Assembly (NCBI GenBank): GCA_023386315.1
Contig: JAEWJZ010000004.1
Coordinates: 62,001-126,000, forward strand
From: Bacillota bacterium
Lineage (GTDB): Bacteria; Bacillota; Clostridia; Lachnospirales; Lachnospiraceae
Direction: 5' to 3'
Length of the DNA stretch: 64,000 bases
Shown: piece by piece, positions 7,520 through 16,502 of the stretch
Layout: each line of letters begins with the position of its first letter
Position numbering within the stretch: position 1 is the stretch's first letter
Notes under the pieces: generated by a model
The model's input: only the letters and a program-made list of their open reading frames with translations
Told to the model about the DNA's origin: nothing
Databases searched by the model: none
Made by a program: the position numbers and the translations under genes

Positions 7520-8509
7520 CTATTTTAATATAATATCAATTTCCTTCAGCTCCTGTTCAGTAAATGACAGATTCTCCAGACAGGCTGCATTATCTTCCAG
7601 CTGCTTTACGCTGCTGGCTCCTATTAAAACTGATGTCACTGCAGGCTCCCGAAGAACCCAGGAAAGCGCCATCTGTGCCAATGTCTGACCTCTCTTTCCA
7701 GCCAGCGCATCAAGGTTCTTAATCTGATTAAGCCTTTCCTCAGTCAGATATCGTCCGCCGATGGTGGTTCCCTCTCTGGCAGCCCTTGAATCAACCGGAA
7801 TACCATTTAAATATCTGTTTGTCAATGCGCCCTGGGCAAGAGGACTGTAGCAGATACAGCCTGTTCCCTGCTCTGACAGAGCTCTGAACAGGCCGTCCTC
7901 CGCTCCCCGTTCCAGCATATTATATCTTGGCTGGTCAATGAGGCACGGCACTCCCATATCCCTTAACAGGGATATCGCTTTCACCGCTTCCTGCTCACCA
8001 TAATTAGATATTCCGGCATAAAGCGCCTTTCCCTGCTTTACAATATCTGCCAAAGCTCCCATGGTCTCCTCGAGAGGAGTCTCTGGGTCTGGTCTGTGAT
8101 GGTAGAATATGTCCACATATTCCAGCCCCATACGTTTCAGACTCTGATCCAGGCTGGACATCAGATATTTTCTGGAACCCCAGTTTCCATAGGGACCAGG
8201 CCACATATCATATCCTGCTTTTGTAGAAATAATCAGCTCATCCCGGTATGGAAGCAGATCACTCTCTAAAATCTTTCCAAAGTTCTCTTCTGCTTTTCCG
8301 GGAGCCGGAAAGCCATAGTTGTTTGCCAGGTCAAAATGGGTGATTCCCATGTCAAATGCCTTTAAAAGAATCACTCTCTGTTCTGATAACGGCTTCTCCA
8401 GTCCAAAATTCTGCCATAACCCCAGAGATACCATGGGAAGCATGACTCCGCTTCTTCCGCAGCGCTTATATTTCATAGTATTATATCTGTTTTCTGCTGC
8501 CTGATACAT
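7520..8509 (-). CDS. Aldo/keto reductase (YghZ / L-glyceraldehyde-3-phosphate reductase type)
   Basis: 329 aa, normal for the AKR14-like group. The AKR tetrad is visible: Asp60 and Tyr65 in FDLANNYG, Lys97 in ISTKAGYD and His137 in FYHHRPD. The WPGPYGNWGSRKYL segment and the C-terminal PAVTSVLIGASS NADPH-binding region match YghZ-type enzymes, which reduce L-glyceraldehyde 3-phosphate and other aldehydes. The start has GGAG at good spacing. It is downstream of the sirtuin gene on the same strand; the physiological substrate is not fixed by sequence. Confidence 0.9.
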   Translation of the reverse strand: MYQAAENRYNTMKYKRCGRSGVMLPMVSLGLWQNFGLEKPLSEQRVILLKAFDMGITHFDLANNYGFPAPGKAEENFGKILESDLLPYRDELIISTKAGYDMWPGPYGNWGSRKYLMSSLDQSLKRMGLEYVDIFYHHRPDPETPLEETMGALADIVKQGKALYAGISNYGEQEAVKAISLLRDMGVPCLIDQPRYNMLERGAEDGLFRALSEQGTGCICYSPLAQGALTNRYLNGIPVDSRAAREGTTIGGRYLTEERLNQIKNLDALAGKRGQTLAQMALSWVLREPAVTSVLIGASSVKQLEDNAACLENLSFTEQELKEIDIILK

Positions 8510-8541
8510 CGTTTACTCTCCTTCTAATCCTGGACCGTTCT

Positions 8542-9276
8542 TCAGACCCCGACCGCTTCACGGAGCACTTTACCGATGCTTCCGCTGATCACCAGATCCG
8601 CTTTGTCGTCCATCGGGGTAACGGTTTTGTTAATGAGCACCATCTTATTTCCTCTGTAATAATCAATCAGTCCGGCTGCCGGATAGACTGTCAGTGAAGT
8701 TCCACCTACAATCAGCATGTCTGCCTGAGAGATGTAAGCCACAGACCGGCTGAGCACATCTTCATCCAGACTTTCTTCATATAACACCACATCCGGCTTG
8801 ATCAGCCCGCTGCAGCTGCACCTTGGAACCCCATCCTCTCCCATGGAAGAAAGCAGCTCTTCCAATGTGAAAAACTTCATACACCTGGTACAATGGTTTC
8901 TCCTGACCGATCCATGAAGTTCCAGCACATTCTTACTTCCTGCTTCTTGATGAAGTCCGTCGATATTCTGTGTAATAACTGCCTTTAATTTTCCCATCTC
9001 TTCCAGCTTTGCAAGAGCTAAATGAGCCGGATTGGGCTTTGCATCGGGAAACAGCATCTTATTTTTATAAAAACGGTAAAACTCCCCCGGATTTGACCGG
9101 TAAAAGCTGCGGCTGATGATGGTTTCAGGAGGATACCGATACTCCTGATGATAGAGTCCATCCACGCCCCTGAAATCAGGAATGCTGCTTTCAGTCGATA
9201 CCCCTGCGCCGCCAAAAAATACAATATTGCAGCTTTCATTGATCCAGTCCTTTAACAGACTTTGTTCCTTCATCAT
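8542..9276 (-). CDS. NAD-dependent protein deacylase, sirtuin (Sir2/CobB) family
   Basis: 244 aa. The NAD-binding motif FFGGAGVSTESSIPDFRG (about 20-37), TQNIDGLH and the catalytic His121 in LELHG are intact. Zinc ligands are Cys129 and Cys132 (CTRC), and Cys153 and Cys155 (CSC); the second pair has one intervening residue. Sirtuins remove acyl groups from lysines using NAD. The start, two adjacent ATGs, follows GGAGGG. The lysine-acylation theme continues upstream, where the next gene is a GNAT acetyltransferase, but functional linkage is only a possibility. Confidence 0.95.
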   Translation of the reverse strand: MMKEQSLLKDWINESCNIVFFGGAGVSTESSIPDFRGVDGLYHQEYRYPPETIISRSFYRSNPGEFYRFYKNKMLFPDAKPNPAHLALAKLEEMGKLKAVITQNIDGLHQEAGSKNVLELHGSVRRNHCTRCMKFFTLEELLSSMGEDGVPRCSCSGLIKPDVVLYEESLDEDVLSRSVAYISQADMLIVGGTSLTVYPAAGLIDYYRGNKMVLINKTVTPMDDKADLVISGSIGKVLREAVGV

Positions 9277-9296
9277 CTTAACCCTCCAACTTGCAG

Positions 9297-9320
9297 GGGC
9301 GGATTCAGCTGAATCCGCCC
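9297..9320. repeat. Perfect 24-bp palindrome between GNAT and sirtuin genes
   Basis: GGGCGGATTCAG followed directly by CTGAATCCGCCC, with no loop. A second imperfect palindrome (CTGATTT ... AAATCAG, 9325-9349) abuts it and overlaps the end of the GNAT gene. Neither is followed by a T tract, so these may be mRNA-stabilising or regulatory rather than a terminator. Confidence 0.6.
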
Positions 9321-9345
9321 GGAACTGATTTCCAGCAGCTGAAAA

Positions 9346-10395
9346 TCAGGTTATTTCATCAAAAAACACTCCATTTAAAGGTCTTATCCGGTCTACCATT
9401 GTCTGCCGGTTTTCCGCAACCTCCGGCTTTTCATATCCAAAAAGCCAGGAAGTCAGTTCACTGATTCCCATAAACAGGTGCGGTTTTATCTTGTTATTGT
9501 CTGACACCGGAGTCATAACAGAGCCGTCTTTTTTTAGCTTCCAGAGAAATACACCGCTGTTCTGACGTATAAAATCATCTTTTACTTCAATAAACAGTTC
9601 CATCTCACTGACAGGGCAATCCTCTTTCAGTCTGATCACTTTAACAAACTGCTCGAGATGAATAATACGACCCATTACAGCAGGTCTTAAGTTGCCGACT
9701 TCCTTTACATAGTCTCCAAGAACAATGAGTTCTCTCTGATTTTCTGCAAGCTCTCCGTAATATGCCCAGACTCCGGCAAGCCTCTCTCTTTCATCTCTGG
9801 TAAAAAGAAGAATCATATCTCCGCTGTCGCTTCTTACTTCTCTGCATAAATTCCGGTAATACTCCTCATCTCTGTGAGCATATACCTCATACTTTTTTTC
9901 CAGCTGGCGGCCCACAAATCTTGCAGCCTCCCTGCAGTCATCAGACCGTTCCATAAAAGCACGGCGGCTTAACCGGGTTCTGCCCTTTTCGTTCAGCACC
10001 CGCTTTGGAAGATCACAGATATAAGTAAAATCAAAGGGATGGTAGATGGCAGGATCAACCGGAACCAAAAAACAAAATTCCATCCGTTCCATATACATAT
10101 CCAAAAAGCACCGGGCAAGCAGTCTTCTCATATAACCCTGATGGCGGAAAGCCGGATCAGTAGCCACTCCCGCAATATAATCTACCTTCCATATGCGGTC
10201 TTTCACTACCACCTCATATGGATTGCGATGGAGCATTGCAGCTGCCTGATCACCGCTCCATGCAGTCAAAATCTTATTCTTCCTGACTCTGTCCGAATAA
10301 TAATAATCCAGAAAGCTCTTGGTATCCTCAGAAAAAACTTTTTCCCATAACGCCCGGCTTTCACTTTTTTCTTCCTGCTTCAAATACCGTACCAT
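9346..10395 (-). CDS. GNAT family N-acetyltransferase, Eis-like
   Basis: 349 aa. The N-terminal GNAT domain has VDYIAGVATDPAFRHQGYMR with the acetyl-CoA loop RHQGYMRRLL (about 83-92), and FLVPVDPAIYHPFDF, a segment typical of Eis-like proteins. The C-terminal half fits the second GNAT and sterol-carrier-like domains of that family. Eis proteins acetylate lysines or aminoglycosides; the target here is unknown. Its ATG is 3 nt from the stop of the upstream DUF2156 gene, so translation is probably coupled. Confidence 0.8.
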   Translation of the reverse strand: MVRYLKQEEKSESRALWEKVFSEDTKSFLDYYYSDRVRKNKILTAWSGDQAAAMLHRNPYEVVVKDRIWKVDYIAGVATDPAFRHQGYMRRLLARCFLDMYMERMEFCFLVPVDPAIYHPFDFTYICDLPKRVLNEKGRTRLSRRAFMERSDDCREAARFVGRQLEKKYEVYAHRDEEYYRNLCREVRSDSGDMILLFTRDERERLAGVWAYYGELAENQRELIVLGDYVKEVGNLRPAVMGRIIHLEQFVKVIRLKEDCPVSEMELFIEVKDDFIRQNSGVFLWKLKKDGSVMTPVSDNNKIKPHLFMGISELTSWLFGYEKPEVAENRQTMVDRIRPLNGVFFDEIT

Positions 10396-10398
10396 AGT

Positions 10399-11319
10399 TT
10401 AGAAACCCTTCTGTACCACTGAGTATTTTCTTGCAAAATCAACTGGATAATAAGACATCTTCGCTTTTCTTAAACCTTCCATTCCCACATCATCTTCCCT
10501 GTTCACCAGTAATAACTCTTCCGGATAGGCGTGGGTTATGAACTGCTGGTTAATAAACTGGTAGAGACCTTTTACATTAGGATCGGCTTTTTCAATATGA
10601 ATGACAGCCATTTTTTCATATGGGTTGTAGCTTCCTATGGTAAATGCCTTTAATACTCCGTCTATAAAGACGCCTGCCATTCTTACATTTAAAAAAGAGC
10701 AGTTCTTTAAGATGCTGTGAATTCCCATAACTTCATAATCCAGCTGACGGGTAAACTCCGCAGCTTCCACCTTGTTCTCCCACCACATATTTAAGAATTC
10801 CACCACACCGTCCCGGTCTGAACAGCAGAGTGTCCGGTACTCGTATCTTCCCTCATATTCCTTTAAAAAGGAATTCAGATGATTCTTCTTTTTGTGAAGC
10901 TTCTTCCCGGCCAGTGTGCGTAATGATTCCGCATCGTAAAGATAATCCTTTAAGTCCTCAACCTCTTTTACCTCAAACTTATCAGGATCCAGATTCAAAT
11001 ACTGAATAGCAGCCTCATCTGCCAGAGAGATCCTGAGAGGCTTTTTTAAAACCTCATTAAAATACTCTTTCATCTCATTGAAATAATAAGGAAGGTCTTC
11101 CTCCCGGCACATAGGCATAGCTGTAAATGGTTCCCCATCCTTCTCCATTAAAAACTGCAGCGCTTTATTGTCGCTGATTGCGTACTTTACATGATAGTAC
11201 TCTCTCCAGATAAAACAATCCAGATATACACTATCACAGGTTTTATTTGGCCGCAGGGCATAAAATGGAGTTATCTTTTCAACATCGTTTGCCTCAATCG
11301 GCTTAAATTGTAAATTCAT
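10399..11319 (-). CDS. DUF2156 (LPG synthase C-terminal-like) domain protein
   Basis: 306 aa. The protein opens with LQFKPIEANDVEKITPFYAL and contains GKKLHKKKNHLNSFLKEY and AFTIGSYNPYEKMAVIHIEK. These match the soluble DUF2156 family, whose GNAT-like fold is shared with the catalytic part of phosphatidylglycerol lysyltransferases (MprF). No membrane helices are present, so lipid modification is not implied. It ends 3 nt before the Eis-like GNAT gene and is preceded by a small zinc-ribbon membrane protein, forming a three-gene run. Confidence 0.85.
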   Translation of the reverse strand: MNLQFKPIEANDVEKITPFYALRPNKTCDSVYLDCFIWREYYHVKYAISDNKALQFLMEKDGEPFTAMPMCREEDLPYYFNEMKEYFNEVLKKPLRISLADEAAIQYLNLDPDKFEVKEVEDLKDYLYDAESLRTLAGKKLHKKKNHLNSFLKEYEGRYEYRTLCCSDRDGVVEFLNMWWENKVEAAEFTRQLDYEVMGIHSILKNCSFLNVRMAGVFIDGVLKAFTIGSYNPYEKMAVIHIEKADPNVKGLYQFINQQFITHAYPEELLLVNREDDVGMEGLRKAKMSYYPVDFARKYSVVQKGF

Positions 11320-11338
11320 AATTATTCCCTTCTATATA

Positions 11339-11743
11339 CTAGCTTTTCTTAATAAAATCAGTATTACACCTGGGACAATGAATTTTTATTTTCCCCTTAC
11401 CCCTTGGTACCCTGATTTTTTGTCCGCAGCCGGGGCATTTGTAAATATGAAACTTCATGCCCTGCTGAAACCGGAAACGCCATCTGCGGAATGTTTCCGT
11501 TATTTTAAAACAAAAGCGTTCAAACTTCTGGTTTTCCTCAAAACGTTTCCTGATATTTTTTGAAAACATACGATAGTAGCTTATTAACAGGACAGCTGCC
11601 GCAATGAAATCCACTAAGGGATTCCGTATAAACAGGCCTGCCACAAATAAAACAAATGCTGCTGCTGTTAAAAACCGTCCAAGCTTATCAGCGCCATATC
11701 TTCCTGTCATAAACCTTATAAACTGATCTCTCATTTGATTCAT
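11339..11743 (-). CDS. Small membrane protein with C-terminal zinc ribbon
   Basis: 134 aa. Two hydrophobic helices (about residues 24-38 and 45-58) are followed by a basic amphipathic stretch and a C-terminal zinc ribbon (YKCPGCGQKIRVPRGKGKI ... CPRCNTDF). The four Cys (CPGC and CPRC) are intact. The same ribbon occurs in clostridial proteins of unknown function. It is the first gene of the run with DUF2156 and the Eis-like GNAT; the gap to DUF2156 is 19 nt. Confidence 0.75.
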   Translation of the reverse strand: MNQMRDQFIRFMTGRYGADKLGRFLTAAAFVLFVAGLFIRNPLVDFIAAAVLLISYYRMFSKNIRKRFEENQKFERFCFKITETFRRWRFRFQQGMKFHIYKCPGCGQKIRVPRGKGKIKIHCPRCNTDFIKKS

Positions 11744-11836
11744 GCTATAGTATCGCCCCTTTTCTTTGACTTAACTATAATAAGCTATCCAGTCAAAGTC
11801 AATGTTATGAACGGATATTTCATAATCTTTTCAGAA

Positions 11837-12805
11837 TTAATCCCTGAATTTATCCCGGTACTGCTTCGGTGTCAGACCATAACGTTCTTTAAACAGGCGA
11901 TGAAAATAACTGCTGTTTTCATATCCGATTTCCTGTATAATTTCTTCCACAGGTTTACAGGATGCAGTCAGACAGTTAGCAGCCCTGCAAAGCCGGATCA
12001 GCTGTAAGCATTCCGTAAAAGTCATCTGATAATACCGCTTAAACAGGCGGCTTACATAATAGGTCGGCTGCATGACCTTTAAAGAGAATTCCTCCAATGT
12101 AGCAGTGGAATAATGACTTTCCAGATACTGGTATGCAGTTAATGCAATCTGTTCCTCATACTGAATCACGTCATGGGATTCCACCTTATCCGCATCATGA
12201 AGCAGTTCCATAATCAGCATGGACATCGTCGCCTGATTAATCTCCTGTCTGCACTTTTTCTCCACCATGAGAGACCAGATCATATTCTCCAGCAGATTCC
12301 TGGCGGGCAGGATGTCCTGCAGCCGGAAATGAAGATAATCCGCTACCGAATGATTTTCCGACAACGCACCTGCAATAAAATGTCTCAGAATGCTTCCATC
12401 CTCAGTAATTAAAGACGGGTGGGAAAAAAACTCCGGCATGAGGAAAAAATGAACCGCTATGTCACCCTCCCCTGCAGGCTCAATTGCATGGCTGGTGCCC
12501 TGCCTTAAAAGAAGGAGATCATAAGTCTCCAGTACGATTCGTTTGTTTTTATTAATCACCTGAGTGGTGGAACCGCTGTACATATAAACCAGTTCCACAT
12601 AATTGTGACTGTGATCCGGAATCGCTATATGTGGCGGCTGGCAGTAAAGATCCATCAGTCTCCCGGATTCAATAACAAGATTCTTATCCACCACACTGCA
12701 TTTCCCTTCCTTTACACAGTATGATAAAATTGAAGATGCATCTTTGATAATACCGTTTTTTTCTTCCGATGTGTTCCTTAAAAATTTCAGAAGTTCTTCA
12801 TCCAT
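11837..12805 (-). CDS. AraC family transcriptional regulator with N-terminal cupin
   Basis: About 322 aa. Residues roughly 50-150 form a cupin-like sensor (HSHNYVELVYMYSG and LLLLRQGTSHAIEPAG). The C-terminal 100 residues carry two AraC helix-turn-helix motifs, ending in IGYENSSYFHRLFKERYGLTPKQYRDK. The ATG at 12805 is preferred: GGAGG lies 6 nt upstream, and the longer in-frame TTG start lies inside that SD. It is divergent from the HPr-like gene (12992), so it may control it, perhaps in response to a sugar. Confidence 0.9.
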   Translation of the reverse strand: MDEELLKFLRNTSEEKNGIIKDASSILSYCVKEGKCSVVDKNLVIESGRLMDLYCQPPHIAIPDHSHNYVELVYMYSGSTTQVINKNKRIVLETYDLLLLRQGTSHAIEPAGEGDIAVHFFLMPEFFSHPSLITEDGSILRHFIAGALSENHSVADYLHFRLQDILPARNLLENMIWSLMVEKKCRQEINQATMSMLIMELLHDADKVESHDVIQYEEQIALTAYQYLESHYSTATLEEFSLKVMQPTYYVSRLFKRYYQMTFTECLQLIRLCRAANCLTASCKPVEEIIQEIGYENSSYFHRLFKERYGLTPKQYRDKFRD

Positions 12806-12931
12806 ATTAACCTCCAAACGGCAGACTCACATGCCCTTCCCCCGGTTCATTATATCATCTTTTCTACATTATTTGCAAGAAAAGACGGTTTTTATACAAA
12901 TTTGGACATAGTTTATTTTTCAATCAGCTCC

Positions 12932-12937
12932 TATAAT
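12932..12937 (+). promoter_or_regulatory. Candidate -10 element of the HPr-like gene
   Basis: A consensus TATAAT lies 55 nt upstream of the ATG at 12992. No good -35 is present at 17 bp (TAGTTT), which would fit an activator-dependent promoter, possibly using the divergent AraC regulator. Confidence 0.45.
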
Positions 12938-12991
12938 CTAGTAATGTATTAATTTCAATACAATCATTACAATCCGCAAGAGGTACGACAT

Positions 12992-13234
12992 ATGAAAAGA
13001 TATCAGATACGTTTAACCAGCATCGAAGAAGCAACTGCATTTGTAAAGACAGCGAATCAGTTTGATTGTGATATGGACATCTGCAGAGGAAGTATTATCA
13101 TAGATGCCAAATCCATTATGGGTATTATGACCCTCTGTTCAGACACCGATCTGGAATTGATCATTTACAACAACAGCCATGATGAGGTTCTGGAATCGTT
13201 ATCCGCCTTTCTGGTAAATCAAAAAACCGCCTGA
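12992..13234 (+). CDS. HPr-like protein lacking the phospho-accepting histidine
   Basis: 80 aa, close to HPr length (about 85). The C-terminal half matches HPr: IIIDAKSIMGIMTLCSDTDLELIIYN aligns with the Ser46 region, and Ser41 is the equivalent serine. The N-terminal GLHARPA active-site loop is replaced by TSIEEATAF with no histidine. It therefore cannot carry PTS phosphate on His15, but the serine and MGIM contact surface are kept. Family knowledge: histidine-less HPr homologues (Crh) act as CcpA cofactors when phosphorylated on Ser46. Acting that way here is inference. It is divergent from the AraC regulator. Confidence 0.75.
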   Translation: MKRYQIRLTSIEEATAFVKTANQFDCDMDICRGSIIIDAKSIMGIMTLCSDTDLELIIYNNSHDEVLESLSAFLVNQKTA

Positions 13235-13254
13235 CCAATACATAAAAAGCAAAC

Positions 13255-13304
13255 AAGAGGCCGTCAAAAACTAACCTTAATCTGTTAGTTTCCGACAACC
13301 TCTT
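13255..13304. terminator. Bidirectional terminator between HPr-like and chemoreceptor genes
   Basis: A long hairpin: AAGAGG ... CCTCTT outside, with AAACTAAC pairing to GTTAGTTT inside. It separates two convergent genes, and the flanks are A/T-rich on both sides. Confidence 0.8.
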
Positions 13305-13307
13305 ATT

Positions 13308-15329
13308 TTAATGCTGATCTAATTGAAATTCGTCTACCAGTTCTTTTAATGAGTTCGCCATATCAGACAGCTCTTTGCTTGCAGCTGCACTTTCCTCCGC
13401 TGTTGCAGAGTTGGTCTGTACCACTGATGAGATCTGATCGATACCTACAGTAACCTGACGGATTGCTTCAGATTGTCTCACTGAAGCTTCCGAGATCCGT
13501 TCAATCATCTCTGAAACAGAACGGGTGCTCACTACCGCTGTTGACAGGGATTCTGCGGCATCCCTCACCAGACTGGAGCCATTCATTACGGACTGAATGG
13601 ATCCTTCAATAAGGTGTGTGGTATTCTGAGCTGCTTCCGAACTTTTTGAAGCCAGATTGCGGACTTCATCGGCTACAACAGCAAATCCTTTTCCCGCTTC
13701 TCCTGCCCGTGCTGCTTCCACAGCCGCATTCAGTGCCAGAATATTGGTCTGGAACGCAATATCTTCTATGGTCCTTATAATGTTGCTGATCTCCCTGGAA
13801 TTTTCAGAGATTTCCTCCATGGCAGTAACCAGAGCTTCCATATGTCTGCTGCTGTTTTCCAGCTCACAGGTAGCGGCCGCCGCCTGCGCATTGGCGCTGG
13901 TGGAGTCCTGAGCATTCTTATCAATATTATGGGAAATATCATTGATGGTGGCAGCCAGCTCTTCTACCGCACTGGCCTGCTCTGTTGCCCCCTGGGCAAG
14001 AGCCTGCGAGCTGGCAGATATGTTCTGCGATCCATAAGCGACCTGATCCGAAGCAGATACAATCCTTTCCATCGTAACGGTCAGTGTACTGCGGATTTTA
14101 AGCAGGGCATTCTTCACCTTTTCAAAATTCCCTTTGTAATCGTATTCCAGCTGGAACGCCAGATTCTTGTCTGCAATCTGATTGAGAACAGAAGTAATTT
14201 CATCAATATAGTTTACGTAATCTCTCAGCTGCAATACTGTATTGCCCAGGGAATCAGCAACCATACCGATCTCATCATTATCAAAGTTCTCCATGGCTAG
14301 ATCCAGCTTGCCTTCTGCAATCTGTTCTGCAACATAAGACAGTTTTCTAAGCGGTTTCGTCATCCCCTTGGAAATGAGAATAATTAATAATACAAGTAAT
14401 GCTGATCCCAGCAGGAAGACAGTTATGATTGTTGCAGTCACAGCCATACGGGAAGCAAGCACTTCTGACTTTGGAATACTGGAGAGTACAAGCCAGCCAG
14501 AGTCCCCAACCCGGTTTACAGCCCCAAAATACTCTTTCTTATTCATCGTGTACTTATAGCTGCCTGCTGCCTGTCCGGTTATCGCCTGCTTTATATTATC
14601 AGACATATCCGCTTCCGTAACATTTTTCTGAATCATATCATTGTCCGGGTGATATACAATCTGTCCTCCCTCTGTAGCCAGAACCACAAATCCATCTGTT
14701 CCGATCTTGTAATCACTCATGATTGTGACAAGCTGGGACAGCTTAATATCCAGTCCCATCACACCAAGAGGTTTTCCGGTACTGCTGTCAAAAACTCCGC
14801 AGACTGCACTGACAATGACTCCTCCTGTACTGGCATCCACATACGGCTCCGTCAATATGGGGTGATCCAGCTCCATAGCCCGGTACCAGGGCCTGCCTGT
14901 GATATCCCAGCCGTCTTCTGATGTGAAGTTGTCCGACTGTGTCACCTGGCTTAAATCCAGATCTGCAATCCATGCAGCGAGAATGTTATCTTTATCTGTC
15001 GCCTGCAGCTTATCCAGCGTTTTCTTAATCTCCGGATATCCCTCACTGTCCGGCATTCTCACTTTTCCGGTGGCATTCTTTAAATACGATTCTACCTGCT
15101 GGCTCGCTGCCGCACTCTTCATCTCTGCCATGTAAAAAGTCAGAAATGAATCCACCTGATTTGCTGCAGCCAAGGATGCCGAATTAAGATTTTCCGTAGA
15201 CTGATGTTCCATGCTCTTTCCAACCTGCATAGTAATAAGAAATCCTGATAAGATTAAAATTACTATGACTGGAGCAGAAATCCCGAAGAGCAGTTTTGTA
15301 AATATGCGTTTTTTTCTCTTGTTCATCAT
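13308..15329 (-). CDS. Methyl-accepting chemotaxis protein with dCache sensor
   Basis: About 673 aa. TM1 (about 12-36) is followed by an extracellular dCache_1 domain ([30 protein letters not shown], and [18 protein letters not shown]). TM2 is near 290-312, then come a HAMP domain ([20 protein letters not shown]) and a cytoplasmic signalling hairpin with the hallmark tip [20 protein letters not shown]. Cache receptors sense small ligands such as amino acids or organic acids. ATGs at 15335 and 15329 are both in frame; 15329 sits 6 nt from AAAGG and is preferred. No other chemotaxis gene is in the window. Confidence 0.95.
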   Translation of the reverse strand: MMNKRKKRIFTKLLFGISAPVIVILILSGFLITMQVGKSMEHQSTENLNSASLAAANQVDSFLTFYMAEMKSAAASQQVESYLKNATGKVRMPDSEGYPEIKKTLDKLQATDKDNILAAWIADLDLSQVTQSDNFTSEDGWDITGRPWYRAMELDHPILTEPYVDASTGGVIVSAVCGVFDSSTGKPLGVMGLDIKLSQLVTIMSDYKIGTDGFVVLATEGGQIVYHPDNDMIQKNVTEADMSDNIKQAITGQAAGSYKYTMNKKEYFGAVNRVGDSGWLVLSSIPKSEVLASRMAVTATIITVFLLGSALLVLLIILISKGMTKPLRKLSYVAEQIAEGKLDLAMENFDNDEIGMVADSLGNTVLQLRDYVNYIDEITSVLNQIADKNLAFQLEYDYKGNFEKVKNALLKIRSTLTVTMERIVSASDQVAYGSQNISASSQALAQGATEQASAVEELAATINDISHNIDKNAQDSTSANAQAAAATCELENSSRHMEALVTAMEEISENSREISNIIRTIEDIAFQTNILALNAAVEAARAGEAGKGFAVVADEVRNLASKSSEAAQNTTHLIEGSIQSVMNGSSLVRDAAESLSTAVVSTRSVSEMIERISEASVRQSEAIRQVTVGIDQISSVVQTNSATAEESAAASKELSDMANSLKELVDEFQLDQH

Positions 15330-15450
15330 AGACATCCTTTCTCCCCATAATTATACTTTAATATAGCATGGGGTCTTCTGGACCGCAACTGCAAAAAATA
15401 TCAATTAATAATATAAGTAAATTTGTTAATTTTCTAAGCAAAAATTAACA

Positions 15451-15477
15451 GGACGGTCTGTTTTATCTCAACCGTCC
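15451..15477 (-). terminator. Probable dapA terminator
   Basis: A GGACGGT/ACCGTCC 7-bp stem with a 13-nt loop, 13 nt after the dapA stop. On the minus strand it is followed by TGTTAATTTTT. Confidence 0.65.
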
Positions 15478-15489
15478 CGCTTTCTTTTA

Positions 15490-16389
15490 TTAAGATTGTA
15501 TCTGGAAATATGTTTCCATAATCTCCATCAGCTTTTCTTTATCCGTTTCTTTCAGTGGAACCAGAGGCAGCCTGTATTTCTCCTCACACAGTCCCAGTAT
15601 GGATAACGCCGCTTTAACAGGGACGGGGTTCACATCCATAAACATGGCATTCATGATCCGCAGCAGCTCCAGCTGCATATCTCTGCTCTTTTTTATCTGT
15701 CCTTCAAAAAACAGCTCACACATTGTATGCATCTCCTGAGGCATGATATTTGCCAGGACTGAGATCACTCCTTTTCCCCCAAGAGACATAATCGGTACAG
15801 TCTGATCATCATTTCCTGAATACAGATCCAGACGGTCCCCGCACAGGGCCGCCACTTTTGCGATATGGGAGATATTCCCCCCTGCCTCCTTGACCGCCCT
15901 TATATTGGGGTGCTTTGAAAGCTTTAAATAGGTCTCCGGTTCAATATTAACCCCTGTTCGCGTGGGTACGTTGTACAGGATTATGGGAATATCCACGCGG
16001 TCCGCTATGGTATTAAAATGCTCCACCAGTCCATGCTGGGATGTCTTGTTATAGTACGGTGTGACCAGCAAAAGCGCTGATGCTCCCAATGATTGTGCCT
16101 TTCTGGAAAGTCTCACGGAATTTGACGTGGAATTGCTTCCCGTTCCCATTATTACAGGGGCCCTGTGATTTACATAATGCACCACAAATTCCAGCAGCTC
16201 AGTCTTTTCCTTCTCTTCCAGAGTTGAGGATTCTCCTGTCGTTCCGTTTACAACAATCGCGTCTGTACCATTTTCCAGCTGAAATTTCAGCAGCCGTTCC
16301 ATAGCCGTAAGATCCAAATTCCCATGTTGATCCATGGGGGTAACAATGGCTGCAGCAGAGCCTTTAAAAATCCCATCATTCATAGACAT
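15490..16389 (-). CDS. dapA: 4-hydroxy-tetrahydrodipicolinate synthase
   Basis: 299 aa, normal length. A TIM-barrel class I aldolase: GTTGESSTL near residue 50, VTPYYNKTSQHG with the catalytic Tyr, and the Schiff-base Lys in IRAVKEAGG (near 165). It condenses pyruvate with aspartate semialdehyde, the first step of the lysine branch. It is divergent from dpaAB, which draws on the product of this pathway to make dipicolinate for spores. That placement suggests a copy feeding dipicolinate synthesis, not necessarily the only dapA of the genome. Confidence 0.95.
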   Translation of the reverse strand: MSMNDGIFKGSAAAIVTPMDQHGNLDLTAMERLLKFQLENGTDAIVVNGTTGESSTLEEKEKTELLEFVVHYVNHRAPVIMGTGSNSTSNSVRLSRKAQSLGASALLLVTPYYNKTSQHGLVEHFNTIADRVDIPIILYNVPTRTGVNIEPETYLKLSKHPNIRAVKEAGGNISHIAKVAALCGDRLDLYSGNDDQTVPIMSLGGKGVISVLANIMPQEMHTMCELFFEGQIKKSRDMQLELLRIMNAMFMDVNPVPVKAALSILGLCEEKYRLPLVPLKETDKEKLMEIMETYFQIQS

Positions 16390-16502
16390 TCATTCCTAAA
16401 AAATAGGTTCATACTAACAAAAATATGACAAACATTCCCGGTTGGTACCATACACAAATCATTTTTTTTATCATATAAACCAGTATAAGGAGTGATGACC
16501 GT

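Noticed and set aside
16390..16502. A sigma-K promoter upstream of dpaA
   Set aside because: Only a loose match (CATATAAAC with CACA about 15 nt upstream) exists; the spacing and -10 do not fit well enough to call.
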